Positions 23,698 to 36,400 are shown, numbered from the stretch's first letter. The stretch is 64,000 nt of DNA from Amaurobius ferox (GCA_951213105.1 OX578146.1:112696127-112760126), one strand, 5' to 3'. Made by a program: numbers and translations. The notes: generated from the sequence alone by a model not told the origin.

Positions 23698-24283
23698 CTA
23701 TCATCTACTGTTTTAAATCCATCTTTATTGTTGTCCTATTATTATTATGTTGTCATCATCTACTGTTTTAAATCCATCTTTATTGTTGTCCTATTATTAT
23801 GTTGTCATCATCTACTGTTTTAAATCCATCTTTATTGTTGTCCTATTATTATTATGTTGTCATCATCTACTGTTTTAAATCCATCTTTATTGTTGTCCTA
23901 TTATTATTATGTTGTCATCATCTACTGTTTTAAATCCATCTTTATTGTTGGCCTATTATTATTATGTTGTCATCATCTACTGTTTTAAATCCATCTTTAT
24001 TGTTGTCCTATTATTATTATGTTGTCATCATCTACTGTTTTAAATCCATCTTTATTGTTGTCCTATTATTATTATGTTGTCATCATCTACTGTTTTAAAT
24101 CCATCTTTATTGTTGTCCTACTATTATTATGTTGTCATCATCTACTGTTTTAAATCCATCTTTATTGTTGTCCTATTATTATTATTATGTTGTCATCATC
24201 TACTGTTTTAAATCCATCTTTATTGTTGTCCTTTTATTATTATGTTATCATCATCTACTGTTTTAAATCCATCTTTATTGTTG
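23698..24283. repeat. 55-bp minisatellite, about 11 units
   Basis: The unit contains CATCATCTACTGTTTTAAAT, CCATCTTTATTGTTGTCC and (TAT)n GTTGT. Unit length is 52, 55 or 58 bp because an internal ATT run gains or loses triplets, so a microsatellite varies inside each minisatellite unit. The remaining sequence is nearly identical between units. Confidence 0.97.
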
Positions 24284-25049
24284 CGATTGTCTGCATTGAT
24301 TTGAATGCATTTAAGTTAATAGGTATATAAATACTACTTTAATACTAGCAACCAAGTGTACTGCAACTCTTATTTTCAAGTATACAACTATTAATTTTAT
24401 CTATGTCTTACTATAATTTTTTCTGGAATTAATATTTCCTTCATAGACATAACGTTATCAAATTAACAAAATCTGAAAAATTTATTATCTTGAATCTGAA
24501 TTGAACAGCTGTTTGAACTTTATTATTCATAAAAATAGTTTTAAAATAGTATTTACCATAGAACAATCAATTACGATACACATAATTTATCGTTTTGACT
24601 GATATGTTGCCAACATAAACATATAAATTTCTAACTCGATTTTTAAGAATGTGAACAAAATCTCATATTTTTTTTGCCATTAAGAGAATTTATAAGGGAA
24701 AGTGTTAATTACATGAAAAAAATGGTTGAACTTTAAACTCAGTGATTGAAAATGGTAATAAAATGTCTATAAGCAATACCAAATTATTGTAATATAATTA
24801 TAGGAACATTTCAAAATTGTCGAATTTGTATCAAATACAATACAATTTATTTCAATATTAGCGAAAATAAGGAATATTACTTATGAGAAAGTCCAGTTAG
24901 AGCCTTACACTCCCCATTTAAAGATTATTTCATGGAACTCTTTCGGGAGAATTTCAATTCGTGTTAAATCCTCCAATTTGTTTTCAAGGGGCCTGACGAT
25001 AAATCAAAATCTCAGAATAGAAATCTACTAATGTCGTTCAACTCCTCTC
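24284..25049. other. Unassigned AT-rich DNA
   Basis: Nothing recognised apart from weak similarity of 24880-25050 to the sequence upstream of R3 copy 1. Confidence 0.4.
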
Positions 25050-25230
25050 TCGTGGAGAATTTGCGTAACAAAAGATGTTCCATCCACAGTTCTGCCTAAT
25101 ATTAAAAGCTTGGACTGGGAGACTCCAATTTTGTCATATTTCAGTGGCAACACTTTTATCCCTTCAGTTTTCACGCTAGAAATGATAATGAAACATACAA
25201 AAAGTAAACAGCAGACGATTTTTCCATCCA
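25050..25230 (+). repeat. Dispersed repeat R3, copy 2
   Basis: AATTTGCGTAACAAAAGATG and CATATTTCAGTGGCAACACT match copies at 21905-22045 and 51250-51395. Confidence 0.55.
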
Positions 25231-25270
25231 GCACGAGACAATAGCTTTTAAGCGATGAAATTTTAAATAC

Positions 25271-25463
25271 TGGCAAAGTAGGTGTTGTTGTTGTTGTTGA
25301 AACCCAGACCGTCCGACCTACCAGAAAGGTGTAAGGTAACTGTTTGGACGGTCGGGAAGTGCCACCCAATTTAGACCGGAACCCAGTGGGGGAGGCATCC
25401 ACAGGGACCGTACCCTCCTTCCCCTGCCACCAACCTCTCGGAAGGACTTGGCAAAGTAGGTGT
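25271..25463 (-). mobile_element. SINE-like retroposon, 163 bp, (CAA)n tail, 15-bp target duplication
   Basis: A perfect TGGCAAAGTAGGTGT stands at 25271-25285 and 25449-25463. The element between (25286-25448) ends on the minus strand in (CAA)n, a retroposon-type tail, and its tail-proximal 60 bp is the hairpin unit (CCGTCCGACC then GGACGGTCGG) also found alone at 16183 and 18204. The body is GC-rich. I see no clear A and B boxes, so the head may not be tRNA. The open frames across it are translations of the element. Confidence 0.8.
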
Positions 25464-25529
25464 GACAATGCTTTGTAATATGTTTAGATATTAGCAGTAT
25501 ATCAGTTCTTCGTACGGAATATATAATAT

Positions 25530-26463
25530 TGTGAGACCAAAAAATGATCTTACACTGTGGTGAGACAGCTTTATGCCATTTATTTATTATGGTCAAAACG
25601 GCAAATAATACTGACAGTTTGGATGGCGCCGAATTTTACAACCAGTGAACCTAAAGGTCAGAAAACCATAGATTCAGGGGCGCCAAGACAAGGGGGCCGA
25701 GCTGGCCCTTACGAGGATGTGGAATGGTTCCATTGGTTAAATAAGTAACCAATGGAAAAAGGAGCTTGTTGCGTCACACTGAATGCTGTAAATGAAAGTA
25801 AAGGGAGAGTGACACCCTGAGGGAAAAAGATAGCCACAACCTGTGATCGAAGAGAACGACGAAAGAGATACTAATATGTGCAGATATCGGGTGATGACTT
25901 AAGAACGAGGACAAGAGATACTAATAGGACTTAATAACGACTGGTTGGAGACTGGTGAATATTCGTGCGACAGGATGACTTGTGCAGATACTTAATTATG
26001 ATTTGTGGAGAGAACAGCCTAAGAGCATGAAATAAGTGGAGTGTTTGAGTCAGCAGTGGTCGACGAAGTTACGAGTGGATGCATTACACTACGAGTTAAT
26101 GCGAGTAACTTTATACGAGATTAACCACGTGCTGCTAACAAGGCTCAAATTGAAGGTATGTGTTTCTCAAATATCCACAGGTTATTAAATACGTTAGGTA
26201 TATGGTTAAGGGTCTCACATGCTATCTTAATGTATACTTAATAAGCAGAGTAGTTAATGTAATTGAATTTAATAAGTATTTTATGTTTTTAATAAATGTT
26301 TTTGTTAAAGTTAAATTGGTGCAATCCTTTTGGTAAAAGATAAATTAATAATTCCTTTACAGGACTCACGCAGAGGTTAAAATAATTGGAGGGTTTTATA
26401 TAGCGGCACAATAATGCAATGTGCAATTTAATAATAAATCCACTACGTACGAATTTACGGCCA
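25530..26463 (+). mobile_element. LTR-like dispersed repeat, copy 2 (934 bp)
   Basis: A diverged copy of 12503-13452: start TGTGAGACC, internal GGTCTCACA at 26211-26219, an AATAAATG signal, AATTGGAGGGTT, and end TTTACGGCCA. It lies about 65 bp beyond the retroposon at 25271-25463. The 20% or so divergence between copies is spread evenly, suggesting age. Confidence 0.55.
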
Positions 26464-26747
26464 TATTAAGATATTTTATGTTAATGATAATTAATCGAAA
26501 AGTTCAACTTCAAGTATTATATTTCAAAAAGGTTACCACAAATATATTGTAAGTTAAAACTCACGATTATGTTTTAGCATATATATTCTAATCACAATCA
26601 TGTTAATCCTATATATTCTAAATGACATTTTTATACCAAGCATTCTATTTAAATATATAATTTAATTCTCTTAGATATAAGAATATTTGTTCTCGTTATA
26701 TAAAATTATAGAGAGATCTGAAGAATAAAATATCTTGGTTTGTTTGT

Positions 26748-26882
26748 ACACAAAATATGAAATGTACACATTGTACACAAAATACATGTATCAAATGTAC
26801 ACATTGCACACAAAATACATGTATCAAATGTACACATTGTACACAAAATACATGTATTAAATGTACACAATGAACACGAAAT
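26748..26882. repeat. 33-bp tandem repeat, about 4 units
   Basis: The unit runs AAATGTACACATTGTACACA then AAATACATGTATC. Because 33 is a multiple of three, the minus strand shows an apparent 11-residue protein repeat (CVQCVHLIHVF), which is a by-product. Confidence 0.95.
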
Positions 26883-27574
26883 ATAAAATTCGAACTAAAT
26901 TCCAAAATGAAAAATAAAATAAAATTTCAGAAAAGCCTTGAAATTTGATCAATGCATGCCAAAATGAAAAAAACAAACTAGTATTAGAGTATTATAGCAC
27001 ACAGAAGATATATATACCCGCACCATTTGAATTCTGTTTCACCAATTAGCTAAATACAATATAAGAGTTTGGAAAATATTTGCCATAATAACACAGATGA
27101 TGCAAGAAATTCAAAATATCAACAATTCCCGTTATCTTTAAATCTGGAGGTCGTAATTGATACAATCCAGTCAAAAATGCAATTCCGATAAAATGTATTT
27201 TTATGTATATATTTTTTATTATTTAAATCGGAAAAGATGCAACAAAAATCGCCTGCTGTATAAACACATTGGATTCAATTCTGTTGCTGAGTAACATATA
27301 TTTTTTTTCAAATGCATTTGTGGAAAATATATCGTCTGCATAATGCTATTTCTATGAGTTTGTTTTTAACACTTTCTAACATAGTTGAAAAGTATTCATG
27401 ATTTTGTTCATTCATTCTGTCTGTTCGTTCACACGATAACTGCCGTAAATATGACTTTATCAAAATGAAATTTTAGTATGTTATTGAGACGGTCTGTGGG
27501 ACATATGGGAATGTAAATCAATAATATCACCCAATTAGTTTTGGATTGAACCCGGGTTGAAAAAGTGAAATACA

Positions 27575-28075
27575 TTGAACCCTATGGAAACTAATGTTTC
27601 TAACATTTTTTAAGCGAAGTTAAGATTCACAAATTGCTTCGAAAATTAAAAAAAAAAAATTTAAAGTATCTCATAAAGTATATAAAAAAATTTCAGCGAA
27701 ATATGTTCGGTAAATAAAAATTAAAATAATAGTCAAACCCATATTATATGAAGATATCACGTGATTCACTTCAAAATAAAAAAAATCTGATGTGGGCAAC
27801 ACATGACTTTCCTCTTTGAACCCTATGGGACCTAATGTTTCAAACATTTTTTAAGCGAAATTAAAATTCACAAATTGCTTCGAAAAATTAAAAAAAATAT
27901 TTAATGTATCCCATAAAATATATAAAAAAATTTCAGCAAAATATGTTCGGTAAATAAAAATTAAAATAATAATCAAACCCATATTATATGAAGATATCAC
28001 GTGATCCACTTAAAAAAAAAATCCACCAAATAAAAAAATCTGATGTGGGCAACACATGACTTTCCTTATATAACG
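27575..28075. repeat. Tandem duplication carrying the F1 terminus
   Basis: Two adjacent units of about 240 bp (from 27577 and 27817) start GAACCCTATGG and both finish with AAAAATCTGATGTGGGCAAC and ACATGACTTTCC, the hairpin end of F1. The second runs on into a real F1 copy at 28040. Upstream, 27410-27490 (GTCTGTTCG, ACACGATAACTGCCG) is an F3-like fragment. Confidence 0.75.
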
Positions 28076-28498
28076 CAATGAATTTACTACTTTTACAGTG
28101 CAAAAAATAGATTATTTTTATAGTAGATATTTATATTCTTTCCAAGATATCGAATTTTCGCAATGAGTCGTCATTTTCATTGATTTAGCGTTATTTTTAT
28201 CCATTTGACGAGTTTTTCGCTAATTTAGCAACATTTAAAAAAGTTGCCAACATTTAAAAAAGTTCCAGTATTCACGGATTGTGATTTTTGTACCAAATTT
28301 CCTTCGAATAGCTCAAAGCGTTCGTGAGATATTGTCTCCGCAAACTCACTGACACACACACACACACACAGACATCACCTTAAAAATGTTTGATTCGTGA
28401 TCAGGGATGTTTGAAACGTGCTCTTCCGTCGAAACTCGAATTCGAATTTTCGACCCCGTCACAGTACTTTCCTTATACATTATGTATATAAGGAAAGT
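28040..28498 (-). mobile_element. F1 element, copy C (459 bp, internally deleted)
   Basis: Both F1 ends are present (CTGATGTGGGCAACACATGA at the left; the palindrome ending TATAAGGAAAGT at the right). The junction at about 28262 joins a GCCAACATTTAAAAAAGTT block to CAGTATTCACGGATTG, removing roughly 500 bp of the centre. Confidence 0.8.
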
Positions 28499-30290
28499 AA
28501 AGACATCCATCTTTTTTTTCCAGAGTAAAAATCGTAATTTTTACAGTTCTTTTAAATTTATATTTAGTGTTGCATTCACCCTAATATTGGTTTATTTTTG
28601 CGTATTTTCTGTGCATCTATATTATGCGCCAACGCAATATTTTTGAGTTTAATTGATCATCAAACTTATATTATTTCTACAACGAAGCCTAATTTTAATG
28701 GATGCAGAATGTAAACAAGTGATTGTAAGATGAGTTGTGATAAGATTTGCTGAAGTTTTTTCCCCCAAAATTATTTAGCTCTGGAGTCTGGAATAAAAGT
28801 GATATGAATGAAATACTTATTGATTTCATATAAAGAAGCAGACGATTTAATAGCATTGCCTTTTTTGATGAAGTTTTAAGTTTCCAAGTAAAATAAATTA
28901 TTGTACTGTGATAATTTAAAAAATATCACCGCTGAATGTATCGCATTTTAGAAATGCTTAAATAAAATTGCATCTCAGTTGGAAAGTGTTTCATAATCAA
29001 TGCTTCATGCATGATTGATCTTTATTGTTATTAATATCTAACTCCTAGTTTTAGAAACTCGAAACATAGACTAAATTTTATGTATGGCTATTGCAAGGAT
29101 GCTCACAAAATTTTATGAAATGCGGGGCAGTCGTGTTCCCGTGATGAGATAATTACATAAACATACAGATATAGTGACATATTTTCAATTTTATTTATAT
29201 AGATATAAAATGTAAAAGAAAAATAGTTTAAAATGTGAAATTAAATATATATTTTGATAAATGGGGCAAACTACTGAGTTTTTAATTTTTTTTTTAATTT
29301 TTCATTTTATTGCAAATTTTTATTTCAACTTAAGGACGGCAAGAATTTATAATGAATAATATTTTTTAATTTTTCAAAATGTTAACTTTAATTTTAAATA
29401 AAACAAATTAATTTAAAATTGATATATTTTAAAATTCTTATAATTCACTATATTCTTGTACCAAGTGGTTGATCAATATATTATTTTAAATCTACGTAAT
29501 GGCTTAATAAAGACTGCATTGAATTCGAATTCTAATACTTTTTGTTTTGATTTTTTTTTTAAATGTTAGCTCTTTTTTAGCATGTTTAGTGATATTTCAA
29601 AATTTAAATATTTTATAAAAAAATGTTTTAATAACTTAATAAACAAACTCAAAATAAAGTTTTTAATGTATAGTATTATCGACAAATACAAAACATTTTG
29701 CAAATTATTTTCCGAGTTTTAAGAATTTGAATAGTTTAAAACAATGCAAAACACAAAATTGATAAAACAATATTTAAAGTTGTTAATTCATGCTTATAAA
29801 TACAGGTAAACAGTCAAAAAAATATTTTTAGCATCTGTTTTAATTATGATATCTATATGAAATTTACAGGATAGATTTATTAATATATAGCCCAAATTCT
29901 TGAAAATCGATAATTTCAAGAATTTTACCAAAAACTCAGTGCTCTGTCACCTTGCTTAAAATTTATGTTTTATTTGAAAATGAAAATAAAATTAAAAGGA
30001 AATGCAAAAATTGTAAAAGAATGAAAAATAAAATGCAATATAATCCAAAATAAAATGATAATTGAGTTCTAGACTTGTATATTTAAATAATATTGTTCTA
30101 GTTCCCGTATGTTTAAATAACATTGACTAAAGCCATTTTATAAATGATATAAAAATATATAAGTAAACATAGCATAGAAGGAATATAAATGGGTTGGAAA
30201 AATATAGAAAGGCGGGAAAAAAATAAAATATGAAAATAAACATATTTTGTTCAATTTTCACTTTTTAATCAGAGATGAAAATAAAAAGAA
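28499..30290. other. Very AT-rich DNA, no gene
   Basis: Low-complexity A/T runs. No frame with domain content and no element boundary found. Confidence 0.45.
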
Positions 30291-31251
30291 CTGATGTGAG
30301 CAGCACATGACTTTCCTTATAACACAATGAATATACTACTTTTACAGTAAAAAAAAATGGATTATTCCTATAGTAGTTATTTATACTTTTTCCAAGATAT
30401 TGAATTTTCTTCAATTAGTCGTCATTTTCATTGATTTAACGACATTTTTATCCATTTGGCGATATTTTCATTAATTTAGCAAGATTAAAAAAGTCGCCAA
30501 GTTGGCGACATTCCATCAAATTCGTTGCCAAAATCTCGCCAAGCGTTATGGACGAAGAAATAAGTTATTCTTACAGCAGATAAATGACTATTGGCGTTCA
30601 AATACAAAAGTATTACTCAAAGTATCTTTTTTTCTGAATGGAGCAAGCTAGTTCCACGAGAATGATATGACCAAATTTATCGCATGGTATTACATATGAA
30701 AAGTGAACATGTTTCTCAATAGGAAATATTTTTTTTATTTTATATGACTTTTTGATAATTTTTTTTAAAAATGTGCAATGTCTCGAGAACGGTTCATGTT
30801 AACGTTCTAAAATTTATGTCAATCGTTTTCTAATGAAAAATTACATAAGAAATGTCTATTTGCGTAACTTTAATAGCGGTTTTGATTTTTTGACGCGTTT
30901 TTCATAATTTCACTGGAAAATTTAGTGGTGGTTCTGAACATTCAATTTCGTATAAAAACAATAGGCTTCCAGTGTTTACGGAAAGTGATTTTTGTACCAA
31001 ATTTCGTTCGAATCGGTCCATTCGTTCGTCAGTTATCGTCTCCACAGACTCACTGACACACATACTTTCAACCACACTCACATACTTTCACACACACACA
31101 TATTTTCACACACACACACACAGACATCACTTCAAAAATGTTTGATTCGTGGTCAGGGATGCTTAAAACGTGCTCTCCCGTCGAAAACTCGAATTCGAAT
31201 TTTCGACCCCGTCACAATACTTTCCTTATACATTATGTATATAAAGAAAGT
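30291..31251 (-). mobile_element. F1 element, copy D (961 bp, full length)
   Basis: Runs from CTGATGTGAGCAGCACATGA to the palindrome ending TATAAAGAAAGT. It contains the perfect inverted repeat GTCGCCAA-G-TTGGCGAC (about 30494-30510), a CA microsatellite and the GACCCCGTCACAATAC block. The A-rich flank AAAATAAAAAGAA lies on one side and AATAAATC on the other, with no clear target duplication. Confidence 0.8.
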
Positions 31252-31380
31252 AATAAATCTAAAAAGTACATTATTTATAAAAGAATAAATCTAAATATAA
31301 TGCAGTCTAAAACTAAGTAGTAGTAATTGTAATAGCATTAGCCATGCAGTATGAATGATTGTTTTGTACCCTCTTTATAC

Positions 31381-31760
31381 TGAAATTATTCCTATTATTT
31401 CCATTGTATATCATCATACGAGCACACACGAAGAGTTCAATATTAATTAGAAATAGATAGTTACTCAACAAAATAAATTGAGCTCTAAATATTTATAACG
31501 GTATATGAGCTATGAATATTTTATTTTTTTTATCTCACCCCGAAAGAAATCAGAGATAAAGAAAGGCGAGAAATACAATCACTGGGTAGCATTAAACTAA
31601 TTAAGAAGAGGAAGGGAGCCGGAATAAACTCGCTTTTAATGCACTTTGAAAAGTAACGACTTTTATTTTCTCCAAAGAAAGAAAAAAATATGGTTTTCTT
31701 TGCAAGCGAAAATATATCTGAATGCTTGGCTTCTCTTAACTTTCATATATATTTCTATTA
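31381..31760 (+). repeat. Module M, copy 1
   Basis: First of seven same-strand copies between 31.4 and 40.8 kb. It shows the core GAGATAAAGAAAGGCGAGAA and a GGGTAGCATTAAACTAATTA block. It lacks the distal GGAATCATTCCGG block present in later copies. Confidence 0.65.
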
Positions 31761-32760
31761 CAAATTGCTTACGTCCACTTTTATCACAATAAGTATCAAA
31801 ATTTTTAAAAAATATATTTTTTTAAGAGATTTCGTTTGCAGTTTATACATTTAAAAAATTCTGCATATAATTATTGTTTTCAAGATGGCAACATGCTTTC
31901 AGCTCCGACTTGGATGCATCCGGCTAATTGACGTTAACATTGTTACGAATATTTAAGATATCTTTACAGCATATTGTCTATACTCAAGGAAAACGAAATT
32001 TACAAGCAACTACTGCTATTATTTAAAAGTCTGGGTTCCTATCTTTGGCGAACAATTGTGGAGAAATATCGCCAATTTAGAAACTTTTGGCAGATTTCGG
32101 TTACGTCACAATAAACACAGTGTTTTATTTCCTTACATATTAATCCTAGACATATATTTGCAATTACAAACTTTCTTATAATAAGTTGTAAAATCTCATG
32201 AGAACGGTCTCAACTCTTTCTGTTGGTGGTATTTCTGGAAAAAAATCATTTTTTAACTTTTCCCGCGATTACCGTGGAGTGAAAGTAAAAATAAGTAAAA
32301 TTTTCCTTACGTTAAAATTAAAAATGTTTTCTCATATTTACTTGAAAAATTCGCGCAAATCTGTTGATTTAAAATTTTCACCAAAAATAAAGAATTCCTA
32401 ATTTTCCCTAAAAATCTCACATTTGTCATGAAAAGTTTTCCCTTTACAGCCGTTGTAGGCATGGTAAAGCGACCTAGCTTGGTAAATCCATTTATTAATA
32501 TCTCTGTGGCTTTCTGCTTTAAGAATTTCAGATTTCATTTAAAAATATGAAGTTGGTAAGGATTATTGTGTCAATCGAAACTTTTACTCTACAAAGCACG
32601 TAGGAAAAGTTGGATTTTACATTTCGCTATAAAAAGCATTTATAGAGTTGGAATTATTAAAAAGATCTGCACCTTCTTTTAAGAAACTTTGTAATAGAAG
32701 ATACATATATCTATAAAGAAGACAAGAGCAAGTATGTAAACACAAATAACACGATAATGT
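31761..32760. other. Unassigned AT-rich DNA
   Basis: No gene or element recognised. Confidence 0.4.
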
Positions 32761-32765
32761 AGCAT

Positions 32766-32812
32766 ACAGCTGTTTCGAGGATACGCTGGACCCCCTTCGT
32801 CAGCCCAAGAGA
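32766..32812 (-). ncRNA. Hammerhead-ribozyme-like motif (Penelope-type remnant?)
   Basis: Minus-strand order: GGGCTGACGAAGGGGG, a short loop, TATCCTCGAAACAGCTGTA. CTGACGA matches the CUGANGA core box and GAAAC the second box. ACAGCTGTA gives a very short stem III and a GUA (NUH) cleavage triplet. Such short-stem-III type I hammerheads are known in Penelope-like elements and retrozymes. Stem II is imperfect, with an A-C mismatch at its base, and stem I is poorly paired, so this copy is probably inactive. The next 60 bp (GGGTATTATATACCC) also recalls Penelope terminal repeats. No reverse transcriptase adjoins. Confidence 0.4.
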
Positions 32813-33296
32813 ACCAACAAACCCGATTTCCAAAAGAAGAATGGGCGCAGACGAAAAAGAGCTGAGGGTATTATATACCCAACACCTGGATTAAGTAAGA
32901 GCTAAACAAAAAGCAGCAAGAAAAAACCTGTCAATCAGAAAACGAGAAGTAACAACACAAGATTGGTGAGTGTCAAAACATAATAGGAATATGCCAACAA
33001 GATAAATCAAATCTGATCAAAGGATAACTGAAACCCACCCAATAAGACGAACAAGAGGTTAAGACTTATTACACATATCTATGATCTTATTATGTTTTAC
33101 TTATTACATATATCTATGATCAATGTTTAAGGATATAAACTTCTGTAATCACTTTTATGAAACACTCTGTATATTATACCTCTGGGTAAAAGATTCACCA
33201 GTAGAACCAACAATGAACTATTAGCCAACAAGCGTTCTTATTAATCTGCATGAGCTTAAGGTAATATGAATATAAGCTATATGTAATTTTAATCAC

Positions 33297-34216
33297 AAAA
33301 TTATTCCTATTATTTCTATCCCAAATCACCGTTCGAGCATTCGAGCATACAAGGACATTTCAATATCAGCCAGAAGTGATCGTTATTCACTGAAATAATT
33401 GAGCTCTTAATATTTATCGCGGTACATGTGCTATGAATATTTAATTTTTTCTTTCCACTCCGAACAGAATCAGAGATAAAGAAAGGCGAGAAATAGAATA
33501 ACTTGGTAACATTCAACTAATTAAGAGAAAAATGGATGGGATAAACTCGTTTTATATGCACTTTGCAAAAGAATGATTCTATTTCATCCAAAGAAAAATA
33601 GTTTTCTTTTGCTAGCGAAAACTGAATGGAATCATTCCTGTTAATTCCATCTGTAGTTTAATTTGCTTTCCATCTGTGATTAATATGTAATTATTGGTAT
33701 ATTTTCAGTGACTTTATGGTTTTGATTCATGTGCAATAGTGGTTCTTAAACTTTTTTGTCATGGAGCTCTTCAAATTTTTAAATTACTATTGCTGCACAT
33801 ATGTGCAATGAATATTTCATGTTTCCTTCCACTCCGAACAGAATCAGAGATAAAGAAAGGCGAGGAATAGAATAACTTGGTAATATTCAACTAATTAAGA
33901 GAAAAATGGTTGGGATAAACTCGTTTTATATGCACTTTGCAAAAGAATGATTCTATTTCATCCAAAGAAAAAAAGTTTTCTTTTGCAAGCGAAAACTGAA
34001 TGGAATCATTCCGGTTAATTCCATCTGCAGTTTAATTTGCTTTCCATCTGTGATGAATATGTAATTATTGGTATATTTTCAGTGACTTTATGGTTTTGAT
34101 TCATGTGCAATAGTGGTTCCTAAACTTTTTCGTCATGGAACTCTTCAAAATTTTAAACTACTATTGAAGTACATGTGTGCCATGAATATTTTATTTTTCT
34201 TTCCTCTTCGAACAGA
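33297..34216 (+). repeat. Module M, copies 2-4: 374-bp tandem array
   Basis: CGAACAGAATC occurs at 33461, 33835 and 34209, an exact 374-bp step. Copies 2 and 3 are nearly identical and include GAGATAAAGAAAGGCGAG, ATATGCACTTTGCAAAAGAA and GAATGGAATCATTCC. Each ends with AGTGGTTCTTAAAC (or CCTAAAC), which resembles a hAT inverted-repeat end. Copy 4 breaks off at 34216. Confidence 0.85.
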
Positions 34217-35084
34217 ATCTGATCTGTATAAATAAAAATAAAAATCTGTCTGTATGTGTGTTGTCTCATCATCACGAGAGAACGAACGACATCATCGAAC
34301 TTTATGAAATTTTGTGAGTAGCCGAGAAATAGTCCCCACTTGTCCATGTTTCGAATTTCTAGGATCAGGGGTTGTAGATATATTAATAAAAAACGAACAT
34401 CTCATAGAGATAGCATTATGCAAACGATATTTTTCGGAAAATTTCTTTGAAAAAGAAAAAAGATAATAACATGTCGTTAAACAATAGAATTAAACCCAAT
34501 GAGTTTATACAACAGACGATTTTTATTAAATCTCTTTTGATTTAAATAATTAAGAATTGCATATAAAATTAAATTTTATTGGAATTATATGTTTGATTAG
34601 ATTATATCAATTGCAGCTTTCGGATTGAAATCTTACAATGATTATTGATATTATCAATTTCTTAAGTTATCTGTTTCACTTTGACAAAGATTTTCAAACT
34701 CATATATCGAGTTTAGTCAATTGATGAAACAGAATAAAAATGGTACAGGTATATCTTCTAATACCATTTTAGCGCTTTCATTTTGGCAAACGTTGATCCA
34801 ATTGCATAGCACTTGCATTTTCACATATATTGACCCAATATCATATTTTTTTGTAAATTTGTTTTCCAGAATGTTTAATTCTTCAGATCTGCCTGTGACG
34901 ATAATTCTGTATAGCGAGAACAGAGATTCATATACTTTTTTTAGGAAAATAGAATTAAATATTTTAATATAATGTTTTAAATAACAATATCAATTAGAAT
35001 AGTACTATATAGGAATTTTCACATAATTCTGAATTTTAAGCTTATTTATATTATATATTCTGTGCCAAGAATGCGTATACTGCT
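34217..35084 (+). mobile_element. Unclassified insertion interrupting module M copy 4
   Basis: The break follows GAACAGAATC. Inserted DNA begins TGATCTGTATAAATAAAAAT and then CTGTCTGTATGTGTGT, like the 5' ends of many arthropod Helitron-type elements, but I cannot find a matching CTRR 3' end. Module sequence resumes only near 35085, so about 215 bp of the module is also missing. Confidence 0.35.
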
Positions 35085-35235
35085 GTAGTATTTCCAGTTT
35101 TATGTTTTTTCCACGAGCGAGGGATATGCAATTAGATGTACGTTTTCAATGACTATAGTTTTTATTCAAGTGTTACAGTGGTTCTTAAACTTTTTCGTAA
35201 CGGAGCATTTTAAATTTGTAAACTACTACTGAATA
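35085..35235 (+). repeat. Module M, copy 4 distal part
   Basis: Matches the end of copies 2 and 3: TATGCAATTAGATGTACG, TTTCAATGACT, then CAGTGGTTCTTAAACTTTTT and GTAAACTACTACTGAA. The CAGTGGTTC start fits a hAT-type terminal repeat. Confidence 0.55.
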
Positions 35236-35984
35236 CAGAAGATTTGTAGATTCCCTAACTAAATGTATTTATATTCCAATAACTGTTATAACAAAATAAT
35301 TTAATACTTTTAAACATAAATTATAACCAATTAATGTAAAATACAAAATCAAATTATTTACATAGGGATCAGCAGGGGTATGGGAGATGAAGTAACGATT
35401 TTTCTTTGTAGTACGGTAGTGGATGAAAGGATTGCCCAGACATCTTATTGTCTATAGTATGTTATTTAGTTGGTATATAGCGTTGGATTTCTTCAGATTA
35501 CCTGATTTCAACAGGATGGAGCTCATACTCATACTGCCAGTATCTCTATGAATTCGGAGATGCGAAGAAAGCTTGCTCGTGAATGGAAACCACTTGAGAG
35601 ACGTCATCGTCAAAACGGTTGACTATGTAGTTGAAAATTTTATGGTTAGAAGTTTACTAATAATTACTCTAAAACCAATAACCATCTAAATTTTATTTTC
35701 TGCCAGACACTGCACTATAAAAGTTTTACTTAAAACTATTTTAATGGATACACAGGTCTTGCATACATTAGATTTTGTACAGAAGGGAAATTTGGGCAAT
35801 TAGTTTCTGAGTACACATACACACATGTCAAGCTAAACATTCTTTTTCGGGTGCTAGAATGCTTGAAATGTGTAGTCACACTTCTTTTATGATTTACTTC
35901 GCACCACGCGCCTTAAGATGTTTCACATTAAAAAACAAAACAAAAAAAATTACTTATTCCCCTAAGCGAGTAGAGAGAGAGAGA

Positions 35985-36400
35985 ATAAAAAAATATATCA
36001 ATATCAACCAAAGATCGTTATTTCCTGAAAAAATGAGCTCTTAATATGTATATATGCTATGAATAATTTATTTTTTGCCCCGCGACAAACGGAACCATAG
36101 CTAGAGAAAGGCGAGAAATACAATAACCGGGTAACATTAAAATAATTAAGCAAAAGAGAATAGCCAGGAATAATTTATTCCATACGCACTTTGCGAAATA
36201 ACGGTCCCATTTCATGCAAAGGAAAAGAATAATTCTTTGCAAATATATTTGTTAATGGAGGGAATCATTCCGGTTAGTTCCTCCTCCGATTATGAATTCC
36301 TTTTCAATCGGGATTCATATTGATTAATTAGTTATCTTTTTATTGTGACTCCATGGATTTAATTGAGATGGAGATTAATTTTGTTCTACGATTGCATCTG
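35985..36400 (+). repeat. Module M, copy 5
   Basis: Contains GCTAGAGAAAGGCGAGAAAT, GGGTAACATTAAAATAATTA, GCACTTTGCGAAATAACGG, GGAATCATTCCGGTTAGTTC and GTGACTCCATGG in the same order as other copies. Confidence 0.7.

Noticed and set aside
25028..25468. Minus-strand 146-codon frame as a gene
   Set aside because: Most of it translates the 163-bp retroposon and its target duplications; the Thr run comes from the (CAA)n tail.
34217..35084. Complete Helitron in module M copy 4
   Set aside because: The start looks Helitron-like but no CTRR end with hairpin is found and the host sequence does not resume cleanly.
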